Shown here: positions 10,920 through 23,420 of the stretch, in pieces | Layout: each line of letters opens with the position of its first letter | Numbering within the stretch: position 1 is the stretch's first letter | Assembly (NCBI GenBank): GCA_964034945.1 | Contig: OZ035962.1 | Coordinates: 87,212,650-87,276,649 of the forward strand | DNA: 64,000 nucleotides | DNA from: Chrysopilus asiliformis | Taxonomy: Eukaryota; Arthropoda; Insecta; Diptera; Rhagionidae | Direction: 5' to 3' | Made by a program: the position numbers and the translations under genes | Notes under the pieces: model-generated | Told to the model about the DNA's origin: nothing | The model's database searches: none | What the model saw: the letters and a program-made list of their open reading frames with translations, nothing else

Positions 10920-13399
10920 GGTGTGGAGGTGTGGTGGTGTGGAGGTGTGGTGGTGTGGAGGTTGGTGGTGCGGAGTGGTGGTGCGCAGGTGTTAGGGTGC
11001 GGGGGTGCGGAGGTGTGTGGGTGCGGAGGTGCGGAGGCGTGGAGGTGTGGAGGTGCGGAGGTGTGGTGGTGTGGAGGTGTGGAGGTGCGGAGGTGTGGAG
11101 GTGTGGTGGTGTGGTGGTGTGGAGGTGTTGGGGTGTGGTGGTGTGGAGGTGTGGAGGTGTTGGGGTGCGGGGTGCGGAGGTGTGGAGGTGTGGAGGTGCG
11201 GGGGTGCGGCGGTGCGGAGGTGCGGAGGTGTGGAGGTGTGGAGGTGTGGTGGTGCGGAGGTGTGGGGGTGGGGGTGTGGAGGTGGAGATCTGGGGTGGAG
11301 GTGTGGAGGTGGAGGTGGAGGTGTGGTGGTGTGGAGGTGTGGAGGTGTGGTGGTGTGGAGGTGTGGAGGTGTGGAGGTGGTGGTGTGGTGGTGTGGAGGT
11401 GTGGAGGTGTTGGGGTGCGGAAGTGTGGAGGTGTGGAGGTGTGGAGGTGTGGTGGTGTGGGGTGCGGAGGTGCGGTGGTGTGGTGGTGTGGAGGTGTGGT
11501 GGTGTGGAGGTGTGGAGGTGTGGAGGTGTGGAGGTGCCGTGGTGCGGTGATGCGGAGGTGTGGAGGTGTGGAGGTCTGAGGTGCGGAGGTGCGGTGGTGC
11601 GGTGGTGGTGCGGTGGTGCGGACGTGCGGGGGAAGTCCGGAGGTGTGGAGGTGCGGATGTGTGGAGGTGTGGAGGTGTGGAGGTGTGGTGGTGTTGGGGT
11701 GTGGTGGTGTGGAGGTGTGGAGGTGTGGTGGTGTGATGGTGTGGAGGTGTGGAGGTGGGGGTGCGGAGGTGTGGAGGTGTGGAGGTGTGGAGGTGTTGGG
11801 GTGCGGAAGTGTGGAGGTGTGGAGGTGTGGAGGTGTGGAGGTGCCGTGGTGCGGTGGTGCGGAGGTGTGGAGGTGTGTGGTGCGGTGGTGCGGTGGTGCG
11901 GGGGTGCGGTGGTGCGAGGGTGCGGAGGTGCGGAGGTCCGGAGGTGTGGAGGTGCGGAGCTGCGGATGTGTGGATGTGTGGAGGTGTGGTGGTGTGGAGG
12001 TGTGGAGGTGTGGAGGTGTGGAGGTGTGGAGGTGTGGAGGTGTGGAGGTGTGAAAGTGTGGGGGTGCGGCGGTGCGGTGGTGCGGAGGTGTGGTGGTGCG
12101 GAGGTGTGGAGGTGTGGAGGTGGAGGTGTGGAGGTGGAGGTGTGGAGGTGGGAGTGTGGAGGTGGAGGTGTGGTGGTGGAGGTGTGGTGGTGCGGTGGTG
12201 CGGTGGTGCGGAGGTGTGGGGTGCGGATGTGCGGAGGTGTGGAGGTGTGGAGGTGTGTGGTGCGGAGGTGCGGATGTGTGGAGGTGTGGAGGTGTGAAAG
12301 TGTGGTGGTGTGGGGTGCGGTGGTGCGGAGGTGGTGGTGCGAGGGTGCGGAGGTGTGGGGGTGCGGCGGTGCGGTGGTGCGGAGGTGTGGAGGTGCGGTG
12401 GTGCGGGTGTGGAGGTGTGGAGGTGTGGAGGTGTTAGGGTGCGGGGGTGCGGAGGTGTGGAGGTGTGGAGGTGTTGTGGTGCGGAGGTGCGGTGGTGTGG
12501 AGGTGCGGAGGTGTGGTGGTGCGCAGGTGTTAGGGTGCGGTGGTGCGGAGGTGTGGGGGTGCGGAGGTGTGGAGGTGTGGAGGTGGAGGTGGTGGTGTGG
12601 AGGTGTGGAGGTGTGGAGGTGTGGAGGTGTGGAGGTGCGGAGGTGTGGAGGTGTGGAGGTGTGAGGGTGCGGGGGTGCGGAGGTGTGGAGGTGTGGAGGT
12701 GTGGAGGTGTGGAGGTGTGGAGGTGTTACGGTGCGGGGGTGCGGAGGTGTGGAGGTATGGAGGTGTTGGTGTGCGGAGGTGCGGTGGTGTGGTGGTGCGG
12801 AGGTGTGGTGGTGCGCAGGTGTTAGGGTGCGGGGGTGCGGAGGTGTGGGGGTGCGGAGGTGTGGAGGTGTTTAGGTGTGGAGGTGTGGAGGTGGAGGTGG
12901 AGGTGTGGAGGTGTGGAGGTGTGGAGGTGTGGAGGTGTGGAGGTGTGGATGTGCGGTGGTGCGGAGGTGCGGAGGTGTGGCGGTGTGGAGGTGTGGGTGC
13001 GGGGGTGCGGGGGTGCGGAGGTGTGGTGGTGCGGAGGTGTGGTGGTGTGGAGGTGTGGAGGTGTGTGGGTGCGGAGGTGCGGAGGTGCGGAGGTGTGGAG
13101 GTGTGGAGGTGTGGAGGTGTTGGGGTGCGGTGGTGCGGTGGTGTGGAGGTGCGGAGGTGTGGTGGTGCGCAGGTGTTACGTTGCGGTGGTGCGGAGGTGT
13201 GGGGGTGCGGAGGTGCGGAGGTGTGGTGGTGCGGAGGTGCGGGGGTGCGGGGGTGCGGAGGTGCGGAGGTCCGGAGGTGTGGAGGTGCGGAGGTGCGGAT
13301 GTGTGGAGGTGTGGAGGTGTGGTGGTGTGGAGGTGTGGAGGTGTGGTGGTGCGGAGGTGTGGAGGTGTGGAGGTGTTGTGGTGCGGAGGTGCGGTGGTG

Positions 13400-15000
13400 T
13401 GGTGGTGCGGAGGTGTGGTGGTGCGCAGGTGTTAGGGTGCGGGGGTGCGGAGGTGTGGGGGTGCGGAGGTGTGGAGGTGTTTAGGTGTGGAGGTGTGGAG
13501 GTGGAGGTGTGGAGGTGTGGAGGTGTGGAGGTGTGGAGGTGTGGAGGTGTGGAGGTGTGGAGGTGTGGAGGTGTGGAGGTGTGGAGGTGTGGAGGTGTGG
13601 AGGTGTGGAGGTGTGGAGGTGTGGTGGTGTGGAGGTTGGTGGTGCGGAGTGGTGGTGCGCAGGTGTTAGGGTGCGGGGGTGCGGAGGTGTGTGGGTGCGG
13701 AGGTGCGGAGGCGTGGACGTGTGGAGGTGCGGAGGTGTGGAGGTGTGGAGGTGTGGAGGTGCGGAGGTGTGGAGGTGTGGTGGTGCGGTGGTGTGGAGGT
13801 GTTGGGGTGTGGAGGTGTGGAGGTGTGGAGGTGTTGGGGTGCGGGGTGCGGAGGTGTGGAGGTGTGGAGGTGCGGTGGTGCGGCGGTGCGGAGGTGTGGA
13901 GGTGTGGAGGTGTGGAGGTGTGGTGGTGCGGAGGTGTGGAGGTGGGGGTGTGGAGGTGGAGATCTGGGGTGGAGGTGTGGAGGTGGTGGTGGAGGTGTGG
14001 TGGTGTGGAGGTGAGGAGGTGTGGTGGTGTGGAGGTGTGGAGGTGTGGAGGTGGTGGTGTGGTGGTGTGGAGGTGTGGAGGTGTTGGGGTGCGGAAGTGT
14101 GGAGGTGTGGAGGTGTGGAGGTGTGGTGGTGTGGGGTGCGGAGGTGCGGTGGTGTGGTGGTGTGGAGGTGTGGTGGTGTGGAGGTGTGGAGGTGTGGAGG
14201 TGTGGAGGTGCCGTGGTGCGGTGGTGCGGAGGTGTGGGGTGTGGAGGTCTGTGGTGCATGGTGCGGGGGTGCGGCGGTGCGGACGTGCGGGGGTGCGGTG
14301 GTGCGGAAGTCCGGAGGTGTGGAGGTGCGGATGTGTGGAGGTGTGGAGGTGTGGAGGTGTGGAGGTGTGGTGGTGTGGAGGTGTGGTGGTGTGGAGGTGT
14401 GGAGGTGTGGAGGTGTGGAGGTGTGGTGGTGTGGTGGTGTGGAGGTGTGGAGGTGGGGGTGCGGAGGTGTGGAGGTGTGGAGGTGTTGGGGTGCGGAAGT
14501 GTGGAGGTGTGGAGGTGTGGAGGTGTGGAGGTGCCGTGGTGCGGTGGTGCGGAGGTGTGGAGGTGTGGAGGTGTGTGGTGCGGAGGTGCGGTAGTGCGGT
14601 GGTGCGGTGGTGCGGGGGTGCGGAGGTGCGGAGGTCCGGAGGTGTGGAGGTGCGGAGGTGCGGATGTGTGGAGGTGTGGAGGTGTGGTGGTGTGGAGGTG
14701 TGGAGGTGTGGAGGTGTGGAGGTGTGAAAGTGTGGAGGTGTTAGGGTGCGGGGGTGCGGAGGTGTGAGGGTGCGGTGGTGCGGAGGTGTGGTGGTGCGGA
14801 GGTGCGGATGTGTGGAGGTATGGAGGTGTGGTGGTGTGGAGGTGTGGTGGTGTGGAGGTGTGGTGGTGTGGAGGTGTGGAGGTGTGGAGGTGTGGAGGTG
14901 TGGAGGTGTGGAGGTGTGGAGGGGTGTGGAGGTGTGTCGGTGCGGAGGTGTGGTGGTGTGGAGGTGTGGAGGTGCGGAGGTGTGGAGGTGGGGGTGTGGA
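13400..15000 (+). repeat. Array segment duplicated at ~21.3-22.9 kb
   Basis: Rare markers recur with an offset of about 7,885 bp. The tgtggtgcatggtgcggg marker is at about 14,250 and again at about 22,133. The ggggtgtggaggtgtgtcgg marker is at about 14,921 and 22,810. Boundaries are approximate. Confidence 0.65.
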
Positions 15001-15489
15001 GGTGGAGATGTGGGGTGGAGGTGTGGAGGTGTGAAAGTGTGGAGGTGTTAGGGTGCGGGGGTGCGGAGGTGTGGGGGTGCGGTGGTGCGGAGGTGTGGTG
15101 GTGCGGAGGTGCGGATGTGTGGAGGTATGGAGGTGTGGAGGTGTGGAGGTGTGGAGGTGTGGAGGTGTGGTGGTGTGGAGGTGTGGAGGTGGGGGTGCGG
15201 AGGTGTGGAGGTGTGGAGGTGTTGGGGTGCGGAAGTGTGGAGGTGTGGAGGTGTGGAGGTGTGGAGGTGCCGTGGTGCGGAGGTGCGGAGGTGTGGAGGT
15301 GTGGAGGTGTGTGGTGCGGAGGTGCGGTGGTGCGGTGGTGCGGTGGTGCGGGGGTGCGGAGGTGCGGAGGTCCGGAGGTGTGGAGGTGCGGAGGTGCGGA
15401 TGTGTGGAGGTGTGGGGTGCGGTGGTGCGGAGGTGTGGAGGTGTGGAGGTGTGGGGTGCGGAGGTGCGGATGTGTGGAGGTGTGGAGGT

Positions 15490-17800
15490 GTGAAAGTGTG
15501 GTGGTGTGGGGTGCGGGGGTGCGGAGGTGGTGGTGTGAGGGTGCGGAGGTGTGGGGGTGCGGCGGTGCGGTGGTGCGGAGGTGTGGAGGTGCGGTGGTGC
15601 GGGTGTGGTGGTGTGGAGGTGTGGAGGTGTGGAGGTGTTAGGGTGCGGGGGTGCGGAGGTGTGGAGGTGTGGAGGTGTTGGGGTGTGGAGGTGGGGGTGT
15701 GGAGGTGGAGGTGTGGTGGTGGAGGTGTGGTGGTGTGGAGGTGGATGTGTGGCGGTGTGGATGTGTGGAGGTGTTGTGGTGCGGGGTGCGGAGGTGTGGA
15801 GGTGTGGTGGTGCGGGGGTACGGTGGTGCGGAGGTGTGGTGGTGTGGTGGTGCGGAGGTGCGGAGGTGTGGTGGTGCCGTGGTGCGGGGGTGCGGATGTG
15901 TGGAGGTGTGGAGGTGTGGAGGTGTGGAGGTGTGGAGGTGTGGAGGTGTGGAGGTGTGGTGGTGTGGAGGTGTGGTGGTGTGGTGGTTGGGGGTGCGGAG
16001 TGGTGGTGCGCAGGTGTTAGGGTGCGGGGGTGCGGAGGTGTGTGGGTGCGGTGGTGCGGAGGCGTGGAGGTGTGGGGGTGCGGAGGTGTGGAGGTGTGGA
16101 GGTGTGGTGGTGCGGAGGTGTGGAGGTGTGGTGGTGCGGTGGTGTGGTGGTGTTGGGGTGTGGAGGTGTGGACGTGTGGAGGTGTTGGGGTGCGGGGTGC
16201 GGAGGTGTGGAGGTGTGGAGGTGCGGTGGTGCGGCGGTGCGGAGGTGTGGAGGTGTGGAGGTGTAGTGGTGCGGAGGTGTGGAGGTGGGGGTGTGGAGGT
16301 GGAGACCTGGGGTGGAGGTGTGGAGGTGGAGGTGGAGGTGTGGTGGTGTGGAGGTGTGGAGGTGTGGTGGTGTGGAGGTGTGGAGGTGTGGAGGTGGTGG
16401 TGTGGTGGTGTGGTGGTGTGGAGGTGTTGGGGTGCGGAAGTGTGGAGGTGTGGAGGTGTGGAGGTGTGGTGGTGTGGGGTGTGGTGGTGTGGTGGTGTGG
16501 TGGTGGGGTGGTGTGGAGGTGTGGAGGTGTGGAGGTGTGGAGGTGCCGTGGTGCGGTGGTGCGGAGGTGTGGAGGTGTGGAGGTCTGTGGTGCGGAGGTG
16601 CGGTGGTGCGGCGGTGCGGACGTGCGGGGGTGCGGTGGTGCGGAAGTCCGGAGGTGTGGAGGTGCGGATGTGTGGAGGTGTGGAGGTGTGGAGGTGTGGA
16701 GGTGTGGTGGTGTGGAGGTGTGGTGGTGTGGAGGTGTGGAGGTGTGGAGGTGTGGTGGTGTGGAGGTGTGGAGGTGTGGAGGTGGGGGTGCGGAGGTGTG
16801 GAGGTGTGGAGGTGTTGGGGTGCGGAAGTGTGGAGGTGTGGAGGTGTGGAGGTGTGGAGGTGTGGAGGTGCCGTGGTGCGGGGTGCGGAGGTGTGGAGGT
16901 GTGGAGGTGTGTGGTGCGGAGGTGCGGTGGTGCGGGGGTGCGGTGGTGCGTGGGTGCGGAGGTGCGGTGGTCCGGAGGTGTGGAGGTGCGGAGGTGCGGA
17001 TGTGTGGAGGTGTGGAGGTGTGGTGGTGTGGAGGTGTGGCGGTGTGGAGGTGTGGAGGTGTGGAGGTGTGGAGGTGTGAAAGTGTGGAGGTGTTAGGGTG
17101 CGGGGGTGCGGAGGTGTGGGGGTGCGGCGGTGCGGGGTGCGGAGGTGTGGGGGTGCGGAGGTGTGGAGGTGTGGAGGTGGAGGTGTGGAGGTGGAGGTGT
17201 GGAGGTGGGGGTGTGGAGGTGGAGGTGTGGTGGTGGAGGTGTGGTGGTGCGGTGGTGCGGTGGTGCGGAGGTGTGGGGTGCGGAGGTGCGGAGGTGTGGA
17301 GGTGTGGAGGTGTGTGATGCGGAGGTGCGGATGTGTGGAGGTGTGGAGGTGTGGAGGTGTGAAAGTGTGGTGGTAGGGGTGCGGGGGTGCGGAGGTGGTG
17401 GTGCGAGGGTGCGGAGGTGTGGGGGTGCGGCGGTGCGGGGGTGCGGAGGTGTGGAGGTGCGGGGTGCGGGTGTGGAGGTGTGGAGGTGTGGAGGTGTGGA
17501 GGTGTGGAGGTGTGGAGGTGGAGGTGGTGGTGTGGAGGTGTGGAGGTGTGGAGGTGTGGAGGTGTGGAGGTGCGGAGGTGTGGAGGTGTGGAGGTGTGAG
17601 GGTGCGGGGGTGCGGAGGTGTGGAGGTGTGGAGGTGTGGAGGTGTGGAGGTGTGGAGGTGTTAGGGTGCGGGGGTGCGGAGGTGTGGAGGTGTGGAGGTG
17701 TTGTGGTGCGGAGGTGCGGTGGTGTGGAGGTGCGGAGGTGTGGTGGTGCGCAGGTGTTAGGGTGCGGAGGTGCGGAGGTGTGGGGGTGCGGAGGTGTGGA
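15490..17800 (+). repeat. Array segment duplicated from ~5.6-7.9 kb
   Basis: The 'ggtgtggggtgcgggggtgcggaggtggtggt' block at about 5,632 recurs at about 15,500. The gtggtaggggtgcgggg marker at about 7,555 recurs at about 17,370, an offset of about 9.8 kb. The many intervening markers (ggagacctgggg, ggaggtccggagg) keep their order. Boundaries are approximate. Confidence 0.6.
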
Positions 17801-20800
17801 GGTGTGGAGGTGTGGAGATGTGGAGGTGGAGGTGGAGGTGTGGAGGTGTGGAGGTGTGGAGGTGTGGAGGTGTGGAGGTGTGGAGGTGTGGAGGTGTGGA
17901 TGTGCGGAGGTGCGGTGGTGCGGAGGTGTGGAGGTGTGGAGGTGTGGGTGCGGCGGTGCGGGGGTGCGGAGGTGTGGTGGTGCGGAGGTGCGGAGGTGTG
18001 GTGGTGTGGAGGTGTGGAGGTGTGTGGGTGCGGAGGTGCGGAGGTGTGGAGGTGTGGAGGTGTGGAGGTGTGGTGGTGTGGGGGTGCGGGGGTGCGGAGG
18101 TGTGGAGGTGTGGAGGTGTTGGGGTGCGGGGGTGCGGAGGTGTTGGGGTGCGGAGGTGTGGTGGTGCGCAGGTGTTACGGTGCGGGGGTGCGGTGGTGTG
18201 GGGGTGCGGAGGTGCGGAGGTGCGGAGGTGTGGAGGTGTGGAGGTGTGGAGGTGTGGAGGTGTGGAGGTGTGGAGGTGGAGGTGGAGGTGTGGAGGTGTG
18301 GAGGTGTGGAGGTGTGGAGGTGTTGGGGTGTGGCGGTGTGGAAGTGCGGAGGTGCGGAGGTGCGGAGGTGTGGGGTGTGGAGGTGTGGGTGCGTGGGTGC
18401 GGAGGTGTGGTGGTGCGGTGGTGCGGAGGTGTGGAGGTGTGGAGGTGTGGAGGTGTGGTGGTGCGGAGGTGCGGAGGTGTGGAGGTGTGGAGGTGTGGAG
18501 GTGTGGGGTGCGGAGGTGCGGAGGTGTGGTGGTGCGGAGGTGCGGTGGTGCGGAGGTGTGGAGGTGCGGTGGTGCGGAGGTGCGGAGGTGCGTGGGTGCG
18601 GAGGTGTGGAGGTGTGGAGGTGTGGAGGTGTGGAGGTGTGGAGGTGTGGAGGTGGAGGTGGAGGTGTGGTGGTGTGGAGGTGTGGAGGTGTGGAGGTGTG
18701 GAGGTGTGGAGGTGTGGAGGTGTGGTGGTGTGGTGGTGTGGAGGTGTGAGGGTGCGGAGGTGCGGACGTGTGGAGGTGTGGAGGCGGGGAGGTGTGGAGG
18801 TGTGGAGGTGTGGTGGTGCGGTGGTGCGGTGGTGCGGTGGTGCGGAGGTGTGGAGGTGTGGTGGTGCGGTGGTGCGGAGGTGTGGTGGTGCCGTGGTGCG
18901 GGGGTGCGGATGTGTGGAGGTGTGGAGGTGTGGAGGTGTGGAGGTGTGGAGGTGTGGAGGTGGGGAGGTGCTGTGGTGCGGAGGTGTGGAGGTGTGGAGG
19001 TGTGGAGGTGTGGAGGTGTGGAGGTGTGGAGGTGTGGAGGTGTGGTGGTGTGGAGGTTGGTGGTGCGGAGTGGTGGTGCGCAGGTGTTAGGGTGCGGGGG
19101 TGCGGAGGTGTGTGGGTGCGGAGGTGCGGAGGCGTGGAGGTGTGGAGGTGCGGAGGTGTGGAGGTGTGGAGGTGTGGAGGTGCGGAGGTGTGGAGGTGTG
19201 GTGGTGTGGTGGTGTGGAGGTGTTGGGGTGTGGAGGTGTGGAGGTGTGGAGGTGTTGGGGTGCGGGGTGCGGAGGTGTGGAGGTGTGGAGGTGTGGAGGT
19301 GCGGTGGTGCGGCGGTGCGGAGGTGCGGAGGTGTGGAGGTGTGGAGGTGTGGTGGTGCGGAGGTGTGGAGGTGGGGGTGTGGAGGTGGAGATCTGGGGTG
19401 GAGGTGTGGAGGTGGAGGTGGAGGTGTGGTGGTGTGGAGGTGTGGAGGTGTGGTGGTGTGGAGGTGTGGAGGTGTGGAGGTGGTGGTGTGGTGGTGTGGA
19501 GGTGTGGAGGTGTTGGGGTGCGGAAGTGTGGAGGTGTGGAGGTGTGGAGGTGTGGTGGTGTGGGGTGCGGAGGTGCGGTGGTGTGGTGGTGTGGAGGTGT
19601 GGTGGGGTGGAGGTGTGGAGGTGTGGAGGTGTGGAGGTGCCGTGGTGCGGTGATGCGGAGGTGTGGAGGTGTGGAGGTCTGAGGTGCGGAGGTGCGGTGG
19701 TGCGGTGGTGCGGACGTGCGGGGGTGCGGTGGTGCGGAAGTCCGGAGGTGTGGAGGTGCGGATGTGTGGAGGTGTGGAGGTGTGGAGGTGTGGTGGTGTT
19801 GGGGTGTGGTGGTGTGGAGGTGTGGAGGTGTGGTGGTGTGATGGTGTGGAGGTGTGGAGGTGGTGGTGCGGAGGTGTGGAGGTGTGGAGGTGTTGGGGTG
19901 CGGAAGTGTGGAGGTGTGGAGGTGTGGAGGTGTGGAGGTGTGGAGGTGCCGTGGTGCGGGGGTGCGGAGGTGTGGAGGTGTGTGGTGCGGTGGTGCGGTG
20001 GTGCGGGGGTGCGGTGGTGCGAGGGTGCGGAGGTGCGGAGGTCCGGAGGTGTGGAGGTGCGGAGCTGCGGATGTGTGGAGGTGTGGAGGTGTGGTGGTGT
20101 GGAGGTGTGGAGGTGTGGAGGTGTGGAGGTGTGGAGGTGTGGAGGTGTGAAAGTGTGGGGGTGCGGCGGTGCGGTGGTGCGGAGGTGTGGGGGTGCGGAG
20201 GTGTGGAGGTGTGGAGGTGGAGGTGTGGCGGTGGAGGTGTGGAGGTGGGAGTGTGGAGGTGGAGGTGTGGTGGTGGAGGTGCGGCGGTGCGGTGGTGCGG
20301 TGGTGCGGAGGTGTGGGGTGCGGATGTGCGGAGGTGTGGAGGTGTGGAGGTGTGTGGTGCGGAGGTGCGGATGTGTGGAGGTGTGGAGGTGTGAAAGTGT
20401 GGTGGTGTGGGGTGCGGGGGTGCGGAGGTGGTGGTGCGAGGGTGCGGAGGTGTGGGGGTGCGGCGGTGCGGTGGTGCGGAGGTGTGGAGGTGTGGAGGTG
20501 TTGTGGTGCGGAGGTGCGGTGGTGTGGAGGTGCGGAGGTGTGGTGGTGCGCAGGTGTTAGGGTGCGGGGGTGCGGAGGTGTGGGGGTGCGGAGGTGTGGA
20601 AGTGTGGAGGTGGAGGTGGTGGTGTGGAGGTGTGGAGGTGTGGAGGTGTGGAGGTGTGGAGGTGCGGAGGTGTTAGGGTGCGGGGGTGCGGAGGTGTGGA
20701 GGTGTGGAGGTGTTGTGGTGCGGAGGTGCGGTGGTGTGGAGGTGCGGAGGTGTGGTGGTGCGCAGGTGTTAGGGTGCGGGGGTGCGGAGGTGTGGGGGTG

Positions 20801-23420
20801 CGGAGGTGTGGAGGTGTGGAGGTGGAGGTGGTGGTGTGGAGGTGTGGAGGTGTGGAGGTGTGGAGGTGTGGAGGTGCGGAGGTGTGGAGGTGTGGAGGTG
20901 TGAGGGTGCGGGGGTGCGGAGGTGTGGAGGTGTGGAGGTGTGGAGGTGTGGAGGTGTGGTGGTGTGGTGGTGCGGGGGTGCGGAGGTGTGGAGGTGTGGA
21001 GGTGTTGGGGTGCGGTGGTGCGGTGGTGTGGAGGTGCGGAGGTGTGGTGGTGCGCAGGTGTTACGGTGCGGTGGTGCGGAGGTGTGGGGGTGCGGAGGTG
21101 CGGAGGTGTGGTGGTGCGGAGGTGCGGGGGTGCGGGGGTGCGGAGGTGCGGAGGTCCGGAGGTGTGGAGGTGCGGAGGTGCGGATGTGTGGAGGTGTGGA
21201 GGTGTGGTGGTGTGGAGGTGTGGAGGTGTGGTGGTGCGGAGGTGTGGAGGTGTGGAGGTGTTGTGGTGCGGAGGTGCGGTGGTGTGGTGGTGCGGAGGTG
21301 TGGTGGTGCGCAGGTGTTAGGGTGCGGGGGTGCGGAGGTGTGGGGGTGCGGAGGTGTGGGGGTGCGGAGGTGTGGAGGTGTTTAGGTGTGGAGGTGTGGT
21401 GGTGGAGGTGGAGGTGTGGAGGTGTGGAGGTGTGGAGGTGTGGAGGTGTGGAGGTGTGGAGGTGTGGAGGTGTGGAGGTGTGGAGGTGTGGAGGTGTGGA
21501 GGTGTGGAGGTGTGGTGGTGTGGAGGTTGGTGGTGCGGAGTGGTGGTGCGCAGGTGTTAGGGTGCGGGGGTGCGGAGGTGTGTGGGTGCGGAGGTGCGGA
21601 GGCGTGGAGGTGTGGAGGTGCGAAGGTGTGGAGGTGTGGAGGTGTGGAGGTGCGGAGGTGTGGAGGTGTGGTGGTGCGGTGGTGTGGAGGTGTTGGGGTG
21701 TGGAGGTGTGGAGGTGTGGAGGTGTTGGGGTGCGGGGTGCGGAGGTGTGGAGGTGTGGGGTGCGGTGGTGCGGCGGTGCGGAGGTGTGGAGGTGTGGAGG
21801 TGTGGAGGTGTGGTGGTGCGGAGGTGTGGAGGTGGGGGTGTGGAGGTGGAGATCTGGGGTGGAGGTGTGGAGGTGGAGGTGGAGGTGTGGTGGTGTGGAG
21901 GTGTGGAGGTGTGGTGGTGTGGAGGTGTGGAGGTGGTGGTGTGGTGGTGTGGAGGTGTTGGGGTGCGGAAGTGTGGAGGTGTGGAGGTGTGGAGGTGTGG
22001 AGGTGTGGTGGTGTGGGGTGCGGAGGTGCGGTGGTGTGGTGGTGTGGAGGTGTGGTGGTGTGGAGGTGTGGAGGTGTGGAGGTGTGGAGGTGCCGTGGTG
22101 CGGTGGTGCGGAGGTGTGGGGTGTGGAGGTCTGTGGTGCATGGTGCGGGGGTGCGGCGGTGCGGACGTGCGGGGGTGCGGTGGTGCGGAAGTCCGGAGGT
22201 GTGGAGGTGCGGATGTGTGGAGGTGTGGAGGTGTGGAGGTGTGGAGGTGTGGTGGTGTGGAGGTGTGGTGGTGTGGAGGTGTGGAGGTGTGGAGGTGTGG
22301 AGGTGTGGTGGTGTGGAGGTGTGGAGGTGTGGAGGTGGGGGTGCGGAGGTGTGGAGGTGTGGAGGTGTTGGGGTGCGGAAGTGTGGAGGTGTGGAGGTGT
22401 GGAGGTGTGGAGGTGCCGTGGTGCGGTGGTGCGGAGGTGTGGAGGTGTGGAGGTGTGTGGTGCGGAGGTGCGGTGGTGCGGTGGTGCGGCGGTGCGGGGG
22501 TGCGGAGGTGCAGGGTCCGGAGGTGTGGAGGTGCGGAGGTGCGGATGTGTGGAGGTGTGGAGGTGTGGTGGTGTGGAGGTGTGGAGGTGTGGAGGTGTGG
22601 AGGTGTGGAGGTGTGAAAGTGTGGAGGTGTTAGGGTGCGGGGGTGCGGAGGTGTGGGGGTGCGGTGGTGCGGAGGTGTGGTGGTGCGGAGGTGCGGATGT
22701 GTGGAGGTATGGAGGTGTGGTGGTGTGGAGGTGTGGTGGTGTGGAGGTGTGGTGGTGTGGAGGTGTGGAGGTGTGGAGGTGTGGAGGTGTGGAGGTGTGG
22801 AGGTGTGGAGGGGTGTGGAGGTGTGTCGGTGCGGAGGTGTGGTGGTGTGGAGGTGTGGAGGTGCGGAGGTGTGGAGGTGGGGGTGTGGAGGTGGAGATGT
22901 GGGGTGGAGGTGTGGAGGTGTGGAGGTGGAGGTGTGGAGGTGTGGAGGTGTGGAGGTGTGGAGGTGTGGAGGTGTGGAGGTGTGGAGGTGCGGAGGTGCG
23001 GTGGTGCGGTGGTGTGGAGGTGTGGTGGTGCGGAGGTGCGGATGTGTGGAGGTGTGGAGGTGTGGTGGTGTGGAGGTGTGGTGGTGTGGAGGTGTGGAGG
23101 TGTGGAGGTGTGGAGGTGTGGAGGTGTGGTGGTGTGGAGGTGTGGAGATGTGGAGGTGTGGAGGTGTGGAGGTGTGGAGGTGCGGAGGTGCGGTGGTGCG
23201 GTGGTGTGGAGGTGTGGAGGTGTGGAGGTGTGGGGTGCGGTGGTGCGGAGGTGTGGTGGTGCGGCGGTGCGGAGGTGCGGTGGTGCGGAGGTGTGGGGTG
23301 CGGAGGTGTGGAGGTGCGGAGGTGTGGAGGTGCGGAGGTGTGGAGGTGTGGAGGTGTGGAGGTGCGGAGGTGTGGAGGTGTGGAGGTGCGGAGGTGTGGA
23401 GGTGGGGAGGTGTTGAGGTG

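Larger units (their letters stand above)
2784..23420 (+). repeat. 20.6-kb G-rich octamer satellite (GGDGGTGY)
   Basis: The whole interval is an octanucleotide tandem array. Two positions vary: base 3 (A, T or G) and base 8 (T or C), for example ggaggtgt, ggtggtgc, gggggtgc. Interspersed marker units include gtgcgcaggtgttagg, ggtgttgggg, ggaagtccgg, ggaggtgccgtgg and gtgaaagtgt. These markers recur in blocks and reveal higher-order repeats. The strand asymmetry is extreme: the plus strand is G-rich with little C and A. Very long stop-free frames exist on both strands simply because the unit contains no stop codon. They read VEVWRCGG-like on plus and HTSTPPHL-like on minus, and I do not regard them as genes. 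Confidence 0.95.

Noticed and set aside
2784..23420. Telomeric or subtelomeric array
   Set aside because: It is enclosed by a transposon with unique flanks on both sides and does not resemble known insect telomere repeats.
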